A stretch of 64,000 nt of DNA from Clostridium sp. chh4-2 (GCF_002899675.1 NZ_PKUU01000012.1:113135-177134); one strand, 5' to 3'. Positions 27,197 through 37,186 are shown, counted from the stretch's first letter. The notes: generated by a model not told the origin, from the sequence alone. A program made the numbers and translations.

Positions 27197-28600
27197 ATGA
27201 AAAGAGCAAAGAACGCAGTATGCACGATGATGATTACTCTGGCATTTATGATGCTGCCCGGTATGGCGTCGTTTGCAGATGATGAAACCCGGTTTGTAGG
27301 GGGAACTACTGTCAATGGAATCAAAATCAGCGGACTTACGGTGGACGAGGCAAAAGAACAGTTGGCATCATTTTACGCCAATGATTACAAACTGAAGTTG
27401 ATAACAAAAGAAGGAACCGAAGAATACATAAGCGGAGTGGCGGTCGGATATCAGGCATCCATTCCGGACAGCCTTCAGTCTATTTTAGACGGCCAGAACG
27501 CCAACGGGCGGATCACGGGTCCGGCAGCCCAGTCATCCTATTCGGCAGCGGTCAGCGGTACCTATGACCAGGCAAAACTGGAGGAACAGATTCAGGCGCT
27601 TTCCATCGTAAGTGGTACCGGAGTTACCGTTACCCAGGACGCACACATCTCTTCCTACAAGGAAGGACAGGACTATACCATCATTCCTGAAGTGCATGGA
27701 AACAATCTGGATACGGAGAAGATGGCTTCAGTTATAGGAAAAGCACTGGCATTGGGACAGGCTGATGTGAATCTGGAAGCGGCGGACTGCTATTATAAGG
27801 TGAATGTAACATCCTCCGACGAGGCGTTAAAAGATCTGTGCAGCCGCATGAACCGCTATAAAGATATGAAGATCACCTATAAATTCAGTGACACGGTAAA
27901 TGAAGAACTGCCGGGAGCCGTATTTGCATCCTGGATGACGGCTGCAAAGGACGGACAGATCAGTGTGAACCAGGAAGAAGCCGCTGCATTTATTCAGGCG
28001 CTGGCGTTGAAATATGACACGGCGGATACAACCCGCCTTTTCCACACGAGCACAGGAAAAGACGTGGAGCTTTCCGGACCTTACGGCTGGAAGATGGATC
28101 AGGCGGCAGAGCTGCAGGCTTTGACAACCATGCTGCTTTCCGGCGAGAGCCAGACGAGAGAGCCGCAGTATATTCAGGCGGCAGCGTCCAGGGAGGACGG
28201 AGATTGGGGCAGCACTTACGTGGAGATCGATTTAGGCAGCCAGCACGTTTATATGATCCAGGAAGGAACTCTGGTTTGGGACGCTCCCTGCGTAACCGGC
28301 AATGTGTCAAAGAATTATACGACACCGGAAGGAATCTATGGTCTAACTTACAAAGAGCAGGACCGGATTTTAAGGGGCAAGAAAAAAGCGGACGGCACCT
28401 ACGAATATGAGAGCCACGTGGATTACTGGATGCCTTTTAACGGCGGAATCGGACTTCATGACGCCAGCTGGAGAGGCAGCTTCGGAGGCGCAATCTTCCA
28501 GACAAACGGCAGCCATGGCTGTATCAATCTTCCTCCTGACAGAGCGGCTGTTTTGTATACCCTGGTTTTTAAAGGAATGCCGGTCATCTGCTACAATTAA
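27197..28600 (+). CDS. L,D-transpeptidase (YkuD) with peptidoglycan-binding domain
   Basis: 467-aa exported cell-wall enzyme. A signal peptide is clear (MKRAKNAVCTMM, hydrophobic core, cleavage near SFADD at residue 27). Residues 40-330 form the PG-binding/VanW-like repeats (NGIKISGLTVDEAKEQLA) seen in Clostridial L,D-transpeptidases. The C-terminal YkuD domain has GIGLHDASWRG and the catalytic NGSHGCINLPPD with the active-site cysteine near residue 447. It makes 3-3 cross-links or attaches proteins to meso-DAP. CAGGAG precedes the start. Its neighbour dapL makes the DAP precursor but is convergent. Confidence 0.92.
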   Translation: MKRAKNAVCTMMITLAFMMLPGMASFADDETRFVGGTTVNGIKISGLTVDEAKEQLASFYANDYKLKLITKEGTEEYISGVAVGYQASIPDSLQSILDGQNANGRITGPAAQSSYSAAVSGTYDQAKLEEQIQALSIVSGTGVTVTQDAHISSYKEGQDYTIIPEVHGNNLDTEKMASVIGKALALGQADVNLEAADCYYKVNVTSSDEALKDLCSRMNRYKDMKITYKFSDTVNEELPGAVFASWMTAAKDGQISVNQEEAAAFIQALALKYDTADTTRLFHTSTGKDVELSGPYGWKMDQAAELQALTTMLLSGESQTREPQYIQAAASREDGDWGSTYVEIDLGSQHVYMIQEGTLVWDAPCVTGNVSKNYTTPEGIYGLTYKEQDRILRGKKKADGTYEYESHVDYWMPFNGGIGLHDASWRGSFGGAIFQTNGSHGCINLPPDRAAVLYTLVFKGMPVICYN

Positions 28601-28652
28601 AGAATCAACATTAAGAAATTAAGATCAAAAAATACAAAACCAGAATCAGTGT

Positions 28653-28699
28653 AATAAAAGGCGGTCAGATGTTTAAACTCAATCTGACTGCCTTTTATT
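28653..28699. terminator. Bidirectional terminator between L,D-transpeptidase and dapL
   Basis: AATAAAAGGCGGTCAGAT pairs with ATCTGACTGCCTTTTATT (one mismatch over 18 bp) around an 11-base loop. Confidence 0.8.
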
Positions 28700-28799
28700 C
28701 ACTAAAAATATAAAAAATTATGCCGAACTGACTGGATTTTAACTAAATTTGACAAAATCAGCCGGAACCAAGGGAAAAGGGCGAGCTCATATCCAATTC

Positions 28800-29996
28800 T
28801 TAAAATAACCGATCAAATCTCTTCATCGCTTCCAAAGTGTTTTCATGATTTCCAAAAGAAGTCAGCCGGAAGTAATTCTGCCCATTCTTTCCAAATCCGG
28901 CCCCCGGCGTTCCAACAACCTGGGCGTTGTTAAGGAGGTAATCAAAGAAGGTCCAGGAATCCATCTTGTCAGGGCATTCAAACCAGATATACGGGGAATG
29001 GATGCCGCCGAAAAACGGGATGTTTTTCTTTGACAGCATGTCCCCGATTATTGCTGCATTTTCCTGATAATAGGTGATATTGTTTCTGCACTGGTTCATG
29101 CCTTCTTCTGTAAAGACGGCGGCGGCTCCGCTCTGAATGATATAAGAAGTTCCATTGAACTTTGTGCTCTGGCGGCGGTTCCACATGGCGTTTAAAGACA
29201 TTGTCTGGCCGTTGGATGATTTAAATTCCAGTTCTTTTGGAACAATGGTATATCCGCAGCGGGTTCCGGTAAAACCGGCTGTTTTTGACAGGGAACAGAA
29301 TTCGATGGCACAGCGTTTGGCTCCCTCTACGGCAAAGATGCTTCTTGGAAGGTCAGGATCGGTGATAAATGCCTCATAAGCGGAGTCGAAGAGGATAACT
29401 GCGTCGTGTTCAATGGCATAATCCACCCATTCCTTTAACTGCTCTTTGTTATAGACTGCTCCGGTCGGGTTGTTGGGAGAGCAGAGGTAGATAAGGTCAG
29501 CATGTACATTTTTATCGGGCATGGGGAGAAAGTTATTTTCTGCATTGCCGTCAATATATGTGATCGTTCTGCCGAACATGATATTGGAATCCACATAGAC
29601 CGGATAAACCGGATCGGGAATCATGATCACATTGTCATCTGCAAATAATTCCGTAATATTTCCGGTGTCGCTTTTCGCACCGTCGGAGATAAAGATGTCG
29701 CCTGGGTCCACGGATACGCCGTTTCCTGCGTAATAAGAGGAAATCGCTTCTCTGAGAAAAAGGTAACCCTGCTCAGGTCCGTATCCTTTAAATGTATCGG
29801 AAGAAGACATGGCATCCACGCCTTCATGAAGCCCGTTTAATGCGCAGCTTCCAAGAGGAAGTGTGACATCGCCGATGCCGAGGCGGATGACCTGCTTATC
29901 GGGATTTGCCTTTGTATAAGCGGCAACGCGGTGGGCAATTTCTGCAAAAAGATAGCTTTCTTTCAGATTTTGGTAATTTTCGTTTAATTTTGGCAT
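28800..29996 (-). CDS. dapL: LL-diaminopimelate aminotransferase
   Basis: 398-aa PLP-dependent enzyme converting tetrahydrodipicolinate directly to LL-diaminopimelate with glutamate as donor, feeding lysine and peptidoglycan synthesis. The start MPKLNENYQNLKESYLFAEI and IRLGIGDVTLPL match DapL, SDGAKSDTGNI is the DapL-specific segment near residue 108, and the PLP lysine is in SLSKTAGFTGTRCGY near residue 236. GAGGA precedes the ATG on the minus strand. The gene stands alone. Confidence 0.95.
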   Translation of the reverse strand: MPKLNENYQNLKESYLFAEIAHRVAAYTKANPDKQVIRLGIGDVTLPLGSCALNGLHEGVDAMSSSDTFKGYGPEQGYLFLREAISSYYAGNGVSVDPGDIFISDGAKSDTGNITELFADDNVIMIPDPVYPVYVDSNIMFGRTITYIDGNAENNFLPMPDKNVHADLIYLCSPNNPTGAVYNKEQLKEWVDYAIEHDAVILFDSAYEAFITDPDLPRSIFAVEGAKRCAIEFCSLSKTAGFTGTRCGYTIVPKELEFKSSNGQTMSLNAMWNRRQSTKFNGTSYIIQSGAAAVFTEEGMNQCRNNITYYQENAAIIGDMLSKKNIPFFGGIHSPYIWFECPDKMDSWTFFDYLLNNAQVVGTPGAGFGKNGQNYFRLTSFGNHENTLEAMKRFDRLF

Positions 29997-30116
29997 AATG
30001 GAATCCTCTTTTCTATCTGGATATTTTCAGAATCTGAATAGGTACACATTTTAGCAAAATTATAAACCGCGGTCAAGAAAATGATAAAGATAACCATTAA
30101 TAACTAATTTTCTAAA

Positions 30117-30164
30117 GAATCTGCTGTCCGGGGTCTCTTTTTTGGGACCCAAAACAGCAGATTC
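30117..30164 (-). terminator. Long hairpin after the ABC ATPase gene
   Basis: GAATCTGCTGT (30117-30127) pairs with ACAGCAGATTC (30154-30164), and an inner GGGTCTC/GGGACCC pair closes on a T run. The tail on the minus strand (CTTTAG) is weakly T-rich, so termination is probable but not certain. Confidence 0.6.
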
Positions 30165-30172
30165 GAGAGTTA

Positions 30173-30934
30173 TTATTCCTGAAGGTCTTTCCATATTTTA
30201 TTGAAATAGATCGAAAATTCCGGGCTGTTTCTCCTCTCCAAAGGCCTTGCACAGTCATCCGGAAATGAGACGGGGATGATGGATTTTACTTTTCCCGGCC
30301 GTGAAGAGAGAATAACAACCCGGTCGGCGACGCTGATGGCTTCCGAAAGGTCATGGGTGATTAAAATAGCAGTTTTGCCTGCGCTTTTGATGATGGTGCT
30401 GATGTCATCGCATACGGACAGCCTGGTCTGGTAGTCCAGGGCTGAAAACGGTTCATCCAACAGAAGAAGATCCGGCTCTAACGCGAGAGTACGGATCAAA
30501 GCGGCGCGCTGGCGCATTCCTCCGGACAGTTCAGATGGTTTAGAGGATTCGAATCCACCTAAACCATAGGTTTTCAGCATATGATGAAGTTTTTCTTTAC
30601 TTTCGGAGTTTAGTTTTTTCTGAATTTCCAGGCCAAGAGCAGTGTTGGCATAGATGGTCCGCCATTCGAACAGATGGTCTTTTTGAAGCATATAGCCGAT
30701 GGTGGCGTGAGATTCTTCAATGGGTACGCCATCGACCAGGATGGTGCCTTTTTCCGGTGCCAGCAGTCCGCTGAATATTGATAACAGGGTGGATTTTCCA
30801 CAGCCGGAAGGCCCGACTACGGCTAGAAATTCACCATTATTGACAGAAAAAGATATATTAGAAAGGGCCAGCGTCTCACCATCTAACGAGTGGTAGGAGT
30901 AGCTGACCTCACAGGCTTCCAGTTTTGGTTTCAT
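30173..30934 (-). CDS. ABC transporter ATP-binding protein, NitT/TauT type
   Basis: 253-aa ATPase with Walker A GPSGCGKSTLL (near residue 39), Q-loop, signature LSGGMRQRAAL (near 139), Walker B DLLLLDEPFSALD (near 159) and the H-loop ILITHDLSEAI (near 190). Belongs to the SsuB/TauB group and most likely pairs with the permease at 26115-26921. TAAGGAGG precedes the start. No substrate-binding protein gene is adjacent. Confidence 0.9.
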   Translation of the reverse strand: MKPKLEACEVSYSYHSLDGETLALSNISFSVNNGEFLAVVGPSGCGKSTLLSIFSGLLAPEKGTILVDGVPIEESHATIGYMLQKDHLFEWRTIYANTALGLEIQKKLNSESKEKLHHMLKTYGLGGFESSKPSELSGGMRQRAALIRTLALEPDLLLLDEPFSALDYQTRLSVCDDISTIIKSAGKTAILITHDLSEAISVADRVVILSSRPGKVKSIIPVSFPDDCARPLERRNSPEFSIYFNKIWKDLQE

Positions 30935-31026
30935 GGGTGGCCTCCTTATTTGTTATATACTATCATATGTGATCCAAACAAGGAGTGTGCCGTACAAATA
31001 TGCCCAAACATGAACCGGAACCGGTT

Positions 31027-31425
31027 TTAAAAAGTTTTTAAAACGTACATGGTGAACGTACCGGTTGCCACAAGGGTTTGATTCTGGTCCGTTACTTTTA
31101 CGTCCGCTACAATGGTGGTGCGCCCTTTATGCAGAGTGTTGGCCTCAAAAAACAGGGTGCCGCTGCTGAGCCCCTTGATGTAGTTCATGCTGCCGTTAAG
31201 GGTCACGCTCACGAGGCGGTGGGAAACGCTGATGATGCCTGCGGAGATGTCGCTGAGCGTGTATAAAAATCCGCCGTGTACATTGCCGAGGGAGTTTAAT
31301 GCCGTTTCTGAGATCTCAATTGAAATAATTGAATGTCCTTCAGAAAGTTCAACCAGCTTAGCCTGTTCAAAGCCGGATAAAGGGCGGATCAGATTGTTGG
31401 CCGCATCCATTACTACTTTTTCCAT
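31027..31425 (-). CDS. PaaI-family hotdog thioesterase
   Basis: 132-aa hotdog-fold acyl-CoA thioesterase. NSLGNVHGGFLYTLSDISAG (residues 46-65) is the PaaI/YbgC-like signature with the HGG motif, and GRTTIVADVKVTDQNQTLVA is the later beta region. The ATG at 31425 is chosen because GGAGG lies 11 bp upstream; longer versions extend into A+T-rich sequence without conserved content. Substrate unknown; possibly aromatic or short acyl-CoA. Confidence 0.85.
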   Translation of the reverse strand: MEKVVMDAANNLIRPLSGFEQAKLVELSEGHSIISIEISETALNSLGNVHGGFLYTLSDISAGIISVSHRLVSVTLNGSMNYIKGLSSGTLFFEANTLHKGRTTIVADVKVTDQNQTLVATGTFTMYVLKTF

Positions 31426-31587
31426 ATCAGAAATAACCTCCATTTCAATTCGATTGTATGCTTTGAAGACTATTATAGGATGGAGAGGGGGATTTGTAAA
31501 ATAGAAAATGGTATTTCTCATACCGTGACAATTAAGTTCCCGGAGGGCCAAACTGTTATGTTTCTTCTATAATTATGTGAAAAGTTC

Positions 31588-31616
31588 TTGCAATTGACAT
31601 AAATAGGTGCTATACT
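31588..31616 (+). promoter_or_regulatory. Promoter of the rimP-nusA-infB operon
   Basis: TTGCAA, 17 bp, TATACT. A perfect TTGACA lies 6 bp further on, but only 11 bp from TATACT, so it cannot be its -35 element. Confidence 0.55.
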
Positions 31617-31646
31617 GTCTAAGATAACATGATAAAAGACTAAAAG

Positions 31647-31676
31647 GAGTGGACGAAAGTCCACTCTTACTTTTTG
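31647..31676 (+). promoter_or_regulatory. Leader hairpin of the nusA operon, possible attenuator
   Basis: GAGTGGAC, a GAAA tetraloop, GTCCACTC, then TTACTTTTTG. This looks like an intrinsic terminator inside the leader, 25 bp before the rimP start, and could attenuate the operon. NusA autoregulation is known in E. coli; its use here is inference. Confidence 0.5.
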
Positions 31677-31701
31677 TATGAAACAGGAAAGGTGGTGCGG
31701 A

Positions 31702-32169
31702 ATGACAAAGAGAGAAGAATATGAGTCAAAGGTTGAATCATATCTGATGCCGCTGATGGAAGAACATAATTTTGAACTGGTTGACGTTGAATATGTAAAA
31801 GAAGCCGGAAACTGGTATTTACGGGCATATATTGATAAAGAAGGCGGAATTGCAGTGGACGACTGCGAAGTGATAAGCAGGAAGTTAAGCGAGTGGCTGG
31901 ACGAGAAGGATTTTATCAGTGAAAGCTATATCCTGGAAGTGAGTTCTCCGGGACTTGGAAGACCTCTTAAAAAGGAGAAGGATTTCGCAAGAAGCATTGG
32001 ATGTGAAGTGGATATCAAACTGTACCGTGCGGTAAACAGACAGAAGGAATTCACCGGAATGCTGAAAAGTTATGACAAAGATACGGTGACAATTCAGATG
32101 GAAGACGACGCAGAGACGGTATTTAACCGCGCGGACATTGCGCTGATCCGGTTAGCATTTGACTTTTAA
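31702..32169 (+). CDS. rimP: Ribosome maturation factor RimP
   Basis: 155-aa cytosolic factor for 30S subunit assembly. The N-terminal domain has MEEHNFELVDVEYVKEAGNW and DCEVISRKLSEWLD; LEVSSPGLGRPLKKEKDF (residues about 80-97) is the family signature. The ATG at 31702 follows AAAGGTGG. First gene of the conserved rimP-nusA-ylxR-infB operon. Confidence 0.95.
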   Translation: MTKREEYESKVESYLMPLMEEHNFELVDVEYVKEAGNWYLRAYIDKEGGIAVDDCEVISRKLSEWLDEKDFISESYILEVSSPGLGRPLKKEKDFARSIGCEVDIKLYRAVNRQKEFTGMLKSYDKDTVTIQMEDDAETVFNRADIALIRLAFDF

Positions 32170-32207
32170 AACGAATGCCGTTTTGGGGCGGCAGAATGGA
32201 GGAAAAG

Positions 32208-33353
32208 ATGAACAAAGAACTATTAGAAGCATTGGAGATATTGGAAAAAGAAAAAAACATCAGCAAAGACACCTTACTTGAGGCTATAGAAAATTCCCTT
32301 CTCACCGCATGCAAGAACCATTTTGGAAAAGCGGATAACGTAAAGGTGAATATCAATCCTGTTACCTGTGATTTCGCTGTTTATGCGGAAAAAGAGGTGG
32401 TGGAAGAAGCCGAAGATAAGATGCTTCAGATCAGCTTAGCCGAAGCCAAGATGATTGATCCTAAGTATGATCTGGGAGATATTGTACAGATTCCGATTAA
32501 ATCCAAAGAGTTCGGCCGTATTGCAACCCAGAATGCTAAGAACGTAATCCTTCAGAAGATCCGTGAAGAAGAGAGAAAAGTGCTGTACAACGATTGGTAC
32601 TGCCAGGAAAAGGAAGTGGTTCCGGGTGTAGTTCAGCGCTATCTTGGTAAAAATGTTAGTATTAACCTGGGTAAGGTGGATGCGATTCTCAACGAGACCG
32701 AGCAGGTGAAAGGAGAGGTATTCCAGCCGACCGAGCGTATTAAAGTGTATATTCTGGAAGTCAAAGATACGTCTAAGGGTCCAAGAATTTCCGTATCCAG
32801 AACCCACCCTGATTTGGTAAAACGTTTGTTTGAATCTGAAGTGACAGAAGTAAAAGACGGAACGGTTGAGATTAAAGCGATTGCGAGAGAAGCCGGTTCC
32901 AGAACCAAGATCGCCGTATGGTCCAACGATCCGAACGTTGATCCGGTGGGCGCATGCGTAGGTTTAAACGGCGCCAGAGTCAATTACATTGTCAATGAGC
33001 TGCGCGGGGAAAAGATCGATATCATCAACTGGGATGACAATCCTGCATATCTGATTGAAAACGCCCTCAGCCCGGCAAAAGTAATCTGCGTTGTGGCGGA
33101 TGAAGACGCGAGAGAAGCACAGGTAATCGTACCTGATTATCAGCTGTCCCTGGCAATCGGTAAAGAAGGACAGAATGCCAGACTGGCAGCCAGACTGACC
33201 GGCTATAAGATCGATATCAAGAGTGAGACACAGGCAAGAGAGTTGGGACTGTTTGAAGAGATGGGAATTGAGTATCAGGAAGATTTCCAGATTGATGAAC
33301 AGGAATCGTATAACGACTATCAGGAAGACTACCGGGAAGATTACCAGGAATAA
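32208..33353 (+). CDS. nusA: Transcription termination/antitermination factor NusA
   Basis: 381-aa RNA polymerase-binding factor with an N-terminal NusA domain (residues 1-125), an S1 domain (VVPGVVQRYLGKNVSINLGK), and two KH domains (GACVGLNGARVNYIVNELRG; LAIGKEGQNARLAARLTGYK). The end is an acidic tyrosine-rich tail with NDYQEDYREDYQE in place of the extra E. coli C-terminal repeats. ATG at 32208 behind GGAGGAAAAG. Confidence 0.95.
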   Translation: MNKELLEALEILEKEKNISKDTLLEAIENSLLTACKNHFGKADNVKVNINPVTCDFAVYAEKEVVEEAEDKMLQISLAEAKMIDPKYDLGDIVQIPIKSKEFGRIATQNAKNVILQKIREEERKVLYNDWYCQEKEVVPGVVQRYLGKNVSINLGKVDAILNETEQVKGEVFQPTERIKVYILEVKDTSKGPRISVSRTHPDLVKRLFESEVTEVKDGTVEIKAIAREAGSRTKIAVWSNDPNVDPVGACVGLNGARVNYIVNELRGEKIDIINWDDNPAYLIENALSPAKVICVVADEDAREAQVIVPDYQLSLAIGKEGQNARLAARLTGYKIDIKSETQARELGLFEEMGIEYQEDFQIDEQESYNDYQEDYREDYQE

Positions 33354-33376
33354 AAGAAATGGGGAAGTGATTGTTA

Positions 33377-33649
33377 GTGAGTACAAAGAAAATACCTCTC
33401 AGGCAGTGTATCGGCTGCAGTGAGATGAAGAGTAAAAAAGAGATGATCCGTATACTGAAAACCCCGGATGATGAAATCATTCTGGATGCGACAGGCAGGA
33501 AAAACGGGCGGGGCGCTTATATATGCCCGTCCATGGAATGTCTGAAAAAGGCCGAAAAGGGTAAAGGATTGGAACGCTCCTTCAAGATGGCGATTCCCAA
33601 AGAAGTATATGAAACTTTGGAAAAGGAGATGGCACAGCTTGGAGAGTGA
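33377..33649 (+). CDS. rnpM: YlxR-family protein (RNase P modulator RnpM)
   Basis: 90-aa small RNA-binding protein. PLRQCIGCSEMKSKKEMIRI near the N-terminus and GRKNGRGAYICPSMECLKKA in the middle are the YlxR signatures. The family member of B. subtilis binds RNase P RNA. The GTG at 33377 has better spacing from GGGGAAG than the TTG at 33371. Operon position between nusA and the L7Ae-like gene is conserved. Confidence 0.88.
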   Translation: MSTKKIPLRQCIGCSEMKSKKEMIRILKTPDDEIILDATGRKNGRGAYICPSMECLKKAEKGKGLERSFKMAIPKEVYETLEKEMAQLGE

Positions 33650-33971
33650 TAAAAAAGCGTTAAACCTAATAGGTCTGGCAACAAAAGCCGGAAAAACCGC
33701 AAGCGGAGAATTTTCAACGGAAAAGGCCGTAAAAAGCGGGCAGGCGTGGCTGGTAATCGTATCGGAAGAGGCGTCTGAGAATACCAAAAAGATGTTTTCT
33801 AATATGTGTACTTACTATGAAGTCCCAATCTGTTTTTTTGGTAAAAAAGAAGAACTCGGCCACTCCACGGGAAAAGCACAGAGAGCCTCTCTTGCAATTC
33901 TGGATGAGGGATTGGCTAAGGCAATCGTAAAACAAATGAATATTAACGGAGGTAGTAAGTATGAGAGTTAA
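33639..33971 (+). CDS. L7Ae/L30e-family ribosomal protein (YlxQ-like)
   Basis: 110-aa protein of the L7Ae/L30e/S12e/Gadd45 fold, expected to bind kink-turn [23 protein letters not shown] and [19 protein letters not shown] are characteristic. TTG at 33639 is the likely start, overlapping the ylxR stop by 11 bp with GGAGA upstream. It overlaps the infB start by 11 bp. Confidence 0.88.
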   Translation: MESDKKALNLIGLATKAGKTASGEFSTEKAVKSGQAWLVIVSEEASENTKKMFSNMCTYYEVPICFFGKKEELGHSTGKAQRASLAILDEGLAKAIVKQMNINGGSKYES

Positions 33972-36900
33972 CGATCTTGCAAAAGAGCTTGGAAAAAGCA
34001 ACAAGGAGATTTTAGATATATTGCAGAATAATCATATTGAAGTAAAAAGCCATCTGTCCAATGTGACGGATGATCAGGCATCGGTGGTTAAGAAATCCGT
34101 ATCCCCGTCAAAGCCTGCAGAGGGCCAGGAGGCTCCTAAGAAAAAAATTACTGCGGTTTACCGCCCTCAGAATTCCCAGCAGCTGAAGAATTCCATGCCG
34201 AGATCACCGCAGAAACCGGCGCCGGCTCCTCAGAGCAGACCTGCCGCACCGCAGCCTAAACCAGCGGTTGAACCGGCTCCTGCCGCACCGTCAGCTCAGG
34301 CAGTTCCAAAGACGGCGGAAGCGCCAAAGCCGGCAGAAAGCCAGAATTCCGTTTCACGTCCTGCAGAAGCTCCAAGAACGCAGGCTCCGGCACAGGGAAA
34401 CCGTGACGGCCAGCCGAGAACCGGAGGTTATCAGGGCAATAACTACCAGGGAAACCGCGATGGCCAGCCAAGAACCGGAGGCTATCAGGGAAACCGTGAC
34501 GGTCAGCAAAGAACGGGTTATCAGGGCAATAATTACCAGGGAAACCGCGACGGCCAGCCAAGAACCGGAGGCTATCAGGGAAACCGTGACGGTCAGCAAA
34601 GAACGGGTTATCAGGGCAATAATTATCAGGGCAATCGTGACGGCCAGCCAAGAACCGGCTACCAGGGCAACAACTACCAGGGAAACCGCGACGGCCAGCC
34701 AAGGACCGGAGGCTATCAGGGCAATCGTGACGGTCAGCCAAGAACCGGCTATCAGGGCAATAACTATCAGGGAAACCGTGACGGCCAGCCGAGAACCGGA
34801 GGCTATCAGGGCAATCGTGACGGCCAGCCGAGAACCGGCTACCAGGGCAATAATTATCAGGGAAACCGCGACGGCCAGCCAAGAACCGGTTACCAGGGCA
34901 ATAATTATCAGGGAAACCGTGACGGCCAGCCAAGGACCGGAGGTTATCAGGGCAATAACTACCAGGGAAACCGTGACGGCCAGCCAAGAACCGGCGGTTA
35001 TCAGGGAAACCGTGATGGCCAGCAAAGAACCGGAGGCTATCAGGGACAGAGAACCGGAGGTTACCAGGGCAACAACTATCAGGGAAACCGTGACGGTCAG
35101 CAAAGAACCGGAGGCTATCAGGGAAACCGTGACGGCCAGCAAAGAACCGGAGGTTATCAGGGAGGCGGCCAGCAGCGTACGGGCGGTTACCAGGGAAACA
35201 GAGGCAAAGACGCTCCAAAATCCTTCGATACACCGATTCAGTCTAAGCCAACCAGCAACAGACAGAATAAAAACGTATATAAGAATGACCGTTTTGACAA
35301 GAGAGATAAAGATGAAGATATGAAACCAAAGTCCGTTAAAGTTTCTAAGCATCCATTCCAGATGCCTCAGAAAACGGCGGAAACAAAGATTGAAGAGACT
35401 GTAAAATCAATCATCCTTCCGGAAGTGCTGACAATTAAGGAACTGGCGGAGAAGATGAAACTGCAGCCTTCTGTTATCGTTAAGAAACTGTTCCTGCAGG
35501 GAACCATCGTTACTCTTAACCAGGAGATTGACTACGATAAAGCAGAAGAGATCGCATTGGAATTCGATGTCCTCTGTGAAAAAGAAGTGAAAGTGGATGT
35601 CATTGAAGAACTTCTGAAGGAAGAAGAGGAAAATGAAGACGATTTAGTGGCAAGACCTCCGGTTGTCTGTGTAATGGGCCACGTTGACCACGGTAAAACT
35701 TCCCTTTTGGATGCGATTCGTGAAACCAACGTTACTTCCAGAGAAGCGGGCGGAATTACCCAGCATATCGGCGCCTATGTGGTTGAAATCAACGGCCAGA
35801 AGATCACATTCCTGGATACGCCGGGACATGAAGCCTTCACAGCCATGCGTATGCGTGGAGCAAAATCCACAGATATTGCAATCCTGGTGGTTGCTGCAGA
35901 CGACGGCGTTATGCCTCAGACAGTCGAGGCGATCAACCATGCAAAAGCGGCAGGGGTTGAGATCATCGTTGCCATCAACAAGATTGATAAACCGAGTGCC
36001 AACATCGACCGTGTAAAACAGGAGATGGCGGAATATGAACTGGTTCCGGAAGACTGGGGCGGCAGCACGATTTTCGTTCCTGTATCCGCACATACAAAAG
36101 AAGGTATTTCCGATCTTCTCGAGATGATTATCCTGACCGCAGAAGTAAAAGAATTAAAGGCGAATCCAAACCGTAAAGCCAGAGGTCTTGTTATCGAGGC
36201 CGAGCTGGATAAGGGTAAAGGACCGGTTGCAACCGTACTGGTACAAAAAGGTACTCTTCGCGTAGGCGACAATATCGCTGCAGGAGCATGCCACGGTAAG
36301 GTCCGTGCGATGATGGATGATAAGGGACGCAGAGTAAAAGAAGCCGGCCCATCCACTCCGGTAGAGATTCTCGGATTAAACGACGTTCCGAATGCAGGTG
36401 AAGTATTCGTTGCAACTGAAACAGATAAAGAAGCCAGAAGCTTTGCGGAAACATTTATTTCCGAAGGCAAGAATAAGCTGATTGAAGATACAAAAGCAAA
36501 ATTATCACTGGATGACCTGTTCAGCCAGATCAAAGCCGGCAATGTAAAAGAGCTGCCGTTGATCGTTAAAGCCGATGTACAGGGATCCGTAGAGGCTGTA
36601 AAACAGAGCCTTGTAAAGATTTCCAACGAAGAAGTTGTGGTTAAGGTAATCCACGGCGGAGTTGGTGCAATTAACGAATCCGACGTTTCCCTTGCGTCCG
36701 CATCCAATGCGATTATCATCGGATTTAATGTAAGGCCGGATGCGACTGCAAAATCCATTGCAGAACGGGAAAAAGTAGATGTAAGACTGTACCGGGTAAT
36801 TTATCAGGCAATTGAAGATGTGGAAGCCGCCATGAAGGGTATGTTAGATCCTATATTTGAGGAAAAAGTAATCGGTCATGCGGTGGTACGTCAGACATTT

Positions 36901-37152
36901 AAGGCTTCCGGAGTTGGTACAATCGCAGGTTCTTACGTAATGGACGGTAAATTCCAGAGAGGCTGTAAGGCCAGAATCACACGTAACGGCGATTTGATCT
37001 TTGACGGACAGCTGGCATCCTTAAAGAGATTTAAGGACGATGTAAAAGAAGTTGCTACCGGATATGAATGCGGTCTTGTATTTGAGAAATTTAATGATAT
37101 TCAGGAAGACGATATAGTAGAGGCTTATGATATGGTAGAGGTGCCTCGTTAA
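33961..37152 (+). CDS. infB: Translation initiation factor IF-2 with long repeat domain
   Basis: 1063-aa GTPase that brings initiator tRNA to the ribosome; about 350 residues longer than B. subtilis IF-2 (716 aa). Residues 1-50 are the IF2_N domain ([20 protein letters not shown]). Residues 70-145 are Pro/Ala-rich. Residues about 146-415 are a repetitive Gly/Gln/Asn/Arg/Tyr tract built from [13 protein letters not shown] and [18 protein letters not shown] units. The second IF2_N domain is near residue 483. The G domain starts near residue 563 with [23 protein letters not shown] and NKIDKP. Domains II, III and IV follow normally to DMVEVPR. GGAGG precedes the ATG. Confidence 0.96.
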   Translation: MRVNDLAKELGKSNKEILDILQNNHIEVKSHLSNVTDDQASVVKKSVSPSKPAEGQEAPKKKITAVYRPQNSQQLKNSMPRSPQKPAPAPQSRPAAPQPKPAVEPAPAAPSAQAVPKTAEAPKPAESQNSVSRPAEAPRTQAPAQGNRDGQPRTGGYQGNNYQGNRDGQPRTGGYQGNRDGQQRTGYQGNNYQGNRDGQPRTGGYQGNRDGQQRTGYQGNNYQGNRDGQPRTGYQGNNYQGNRDGQPRTGGYQGNRDGQPRTGYQGNNYQGNRDGQPRTGGYQGNRDGQPRTGYQGNNYQGNRDGQPRTGYQGNNYQGNRDGQPRTGGYQGNNYQGNRDGQPRTGGYQGNRDGQQRTGGYQGQRTGGYQGNNYQGNRDGQQRTGGYQGNRDGQQRTGGYQGGGQQRTGGYQGNRGKDAPKSFDTPIQSKPTSNRQNKNVYKNDRFDKRDKDEDMKPKSVKVSKHPFQMPQKTAETKIEETVKSIILPEVLTIKELAEKMKLQPSVIVKKLFLQGTIVTLNQEIDYDKAEEIALEFDVLCEKEVKVDVIEELLKEEEENEDDLVARPPVVCVMGHVDHGKTSLLDAIRETNVTSREAGGITQHIGAYVVEINGQKITFLDTPGHEAFTAMRMRGAKSTDIAILVVAADDGVMPQTVEAINHAKAAGVEIIVAINKIDKPSANIDRVKQEMAEYELVPEDWGGSTIFVPVSAHTKEGISDLLEMIILTAEVKELKANPNRKARGLVIEAELDKGKGPVATVLVQKGTLRVGDNIAAGACHGKVRAMMDDKGRRVKEAGPSTPVEILGLNDVPNAGEVFVATETDKEARSFAETFISEGKNKLIEDTKAKLSLDDLFSQIKAGNVKELPLIVKADVQGSVEAVKQSLVKISNEEVVVKVIHGGVGAINESDVSLASASNAIIIGFNVRPDATAKSIAEREKVDVRLYRVIYQAIEDVEAAMKGMLDPIFEEKVIGHAVVRQTFKASGVGTIAGSYVMDGKFQRGCKARITRNGDLIFDGQLASLKRFKDDVKEVATGYECGLVFEKFNDIQEDDIVEAYDMVEVPR
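34399..35202 (+). repeat. In-frame tandem repeats inside infB
   Basis: About 800 bp made of 39-bp and 51/54-bp units with 16 copies of the NRDGQ codon block. The DNA copies are nearly identical, so expansion and contraction by slippage or recombination is likely. All unit lengths are multiples of three, which keeps IF-2 in frame and also opens long meaningless frames on both strands. Confidence 0.95.
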
Positions 37153-37186
37153 TCTGCTTTCTGAAAAGACAGAATGGAGCACAACA

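Noticed and set aside
31594..31599. TTGACA as -35 of the rimP promoter
   Set aside because: Only 11 bp from the TATACT element; TTGCAA just upstream has the proper 17-bp spacing.
34256..35352. Long open frames on both strands over the IF-2 repeats (325, 332 and 351 aa)
   Set aside because: They are by-products of repeat units whose length is a multiple of three; composition is absurd for a protein and they overlap an essential gene fully.
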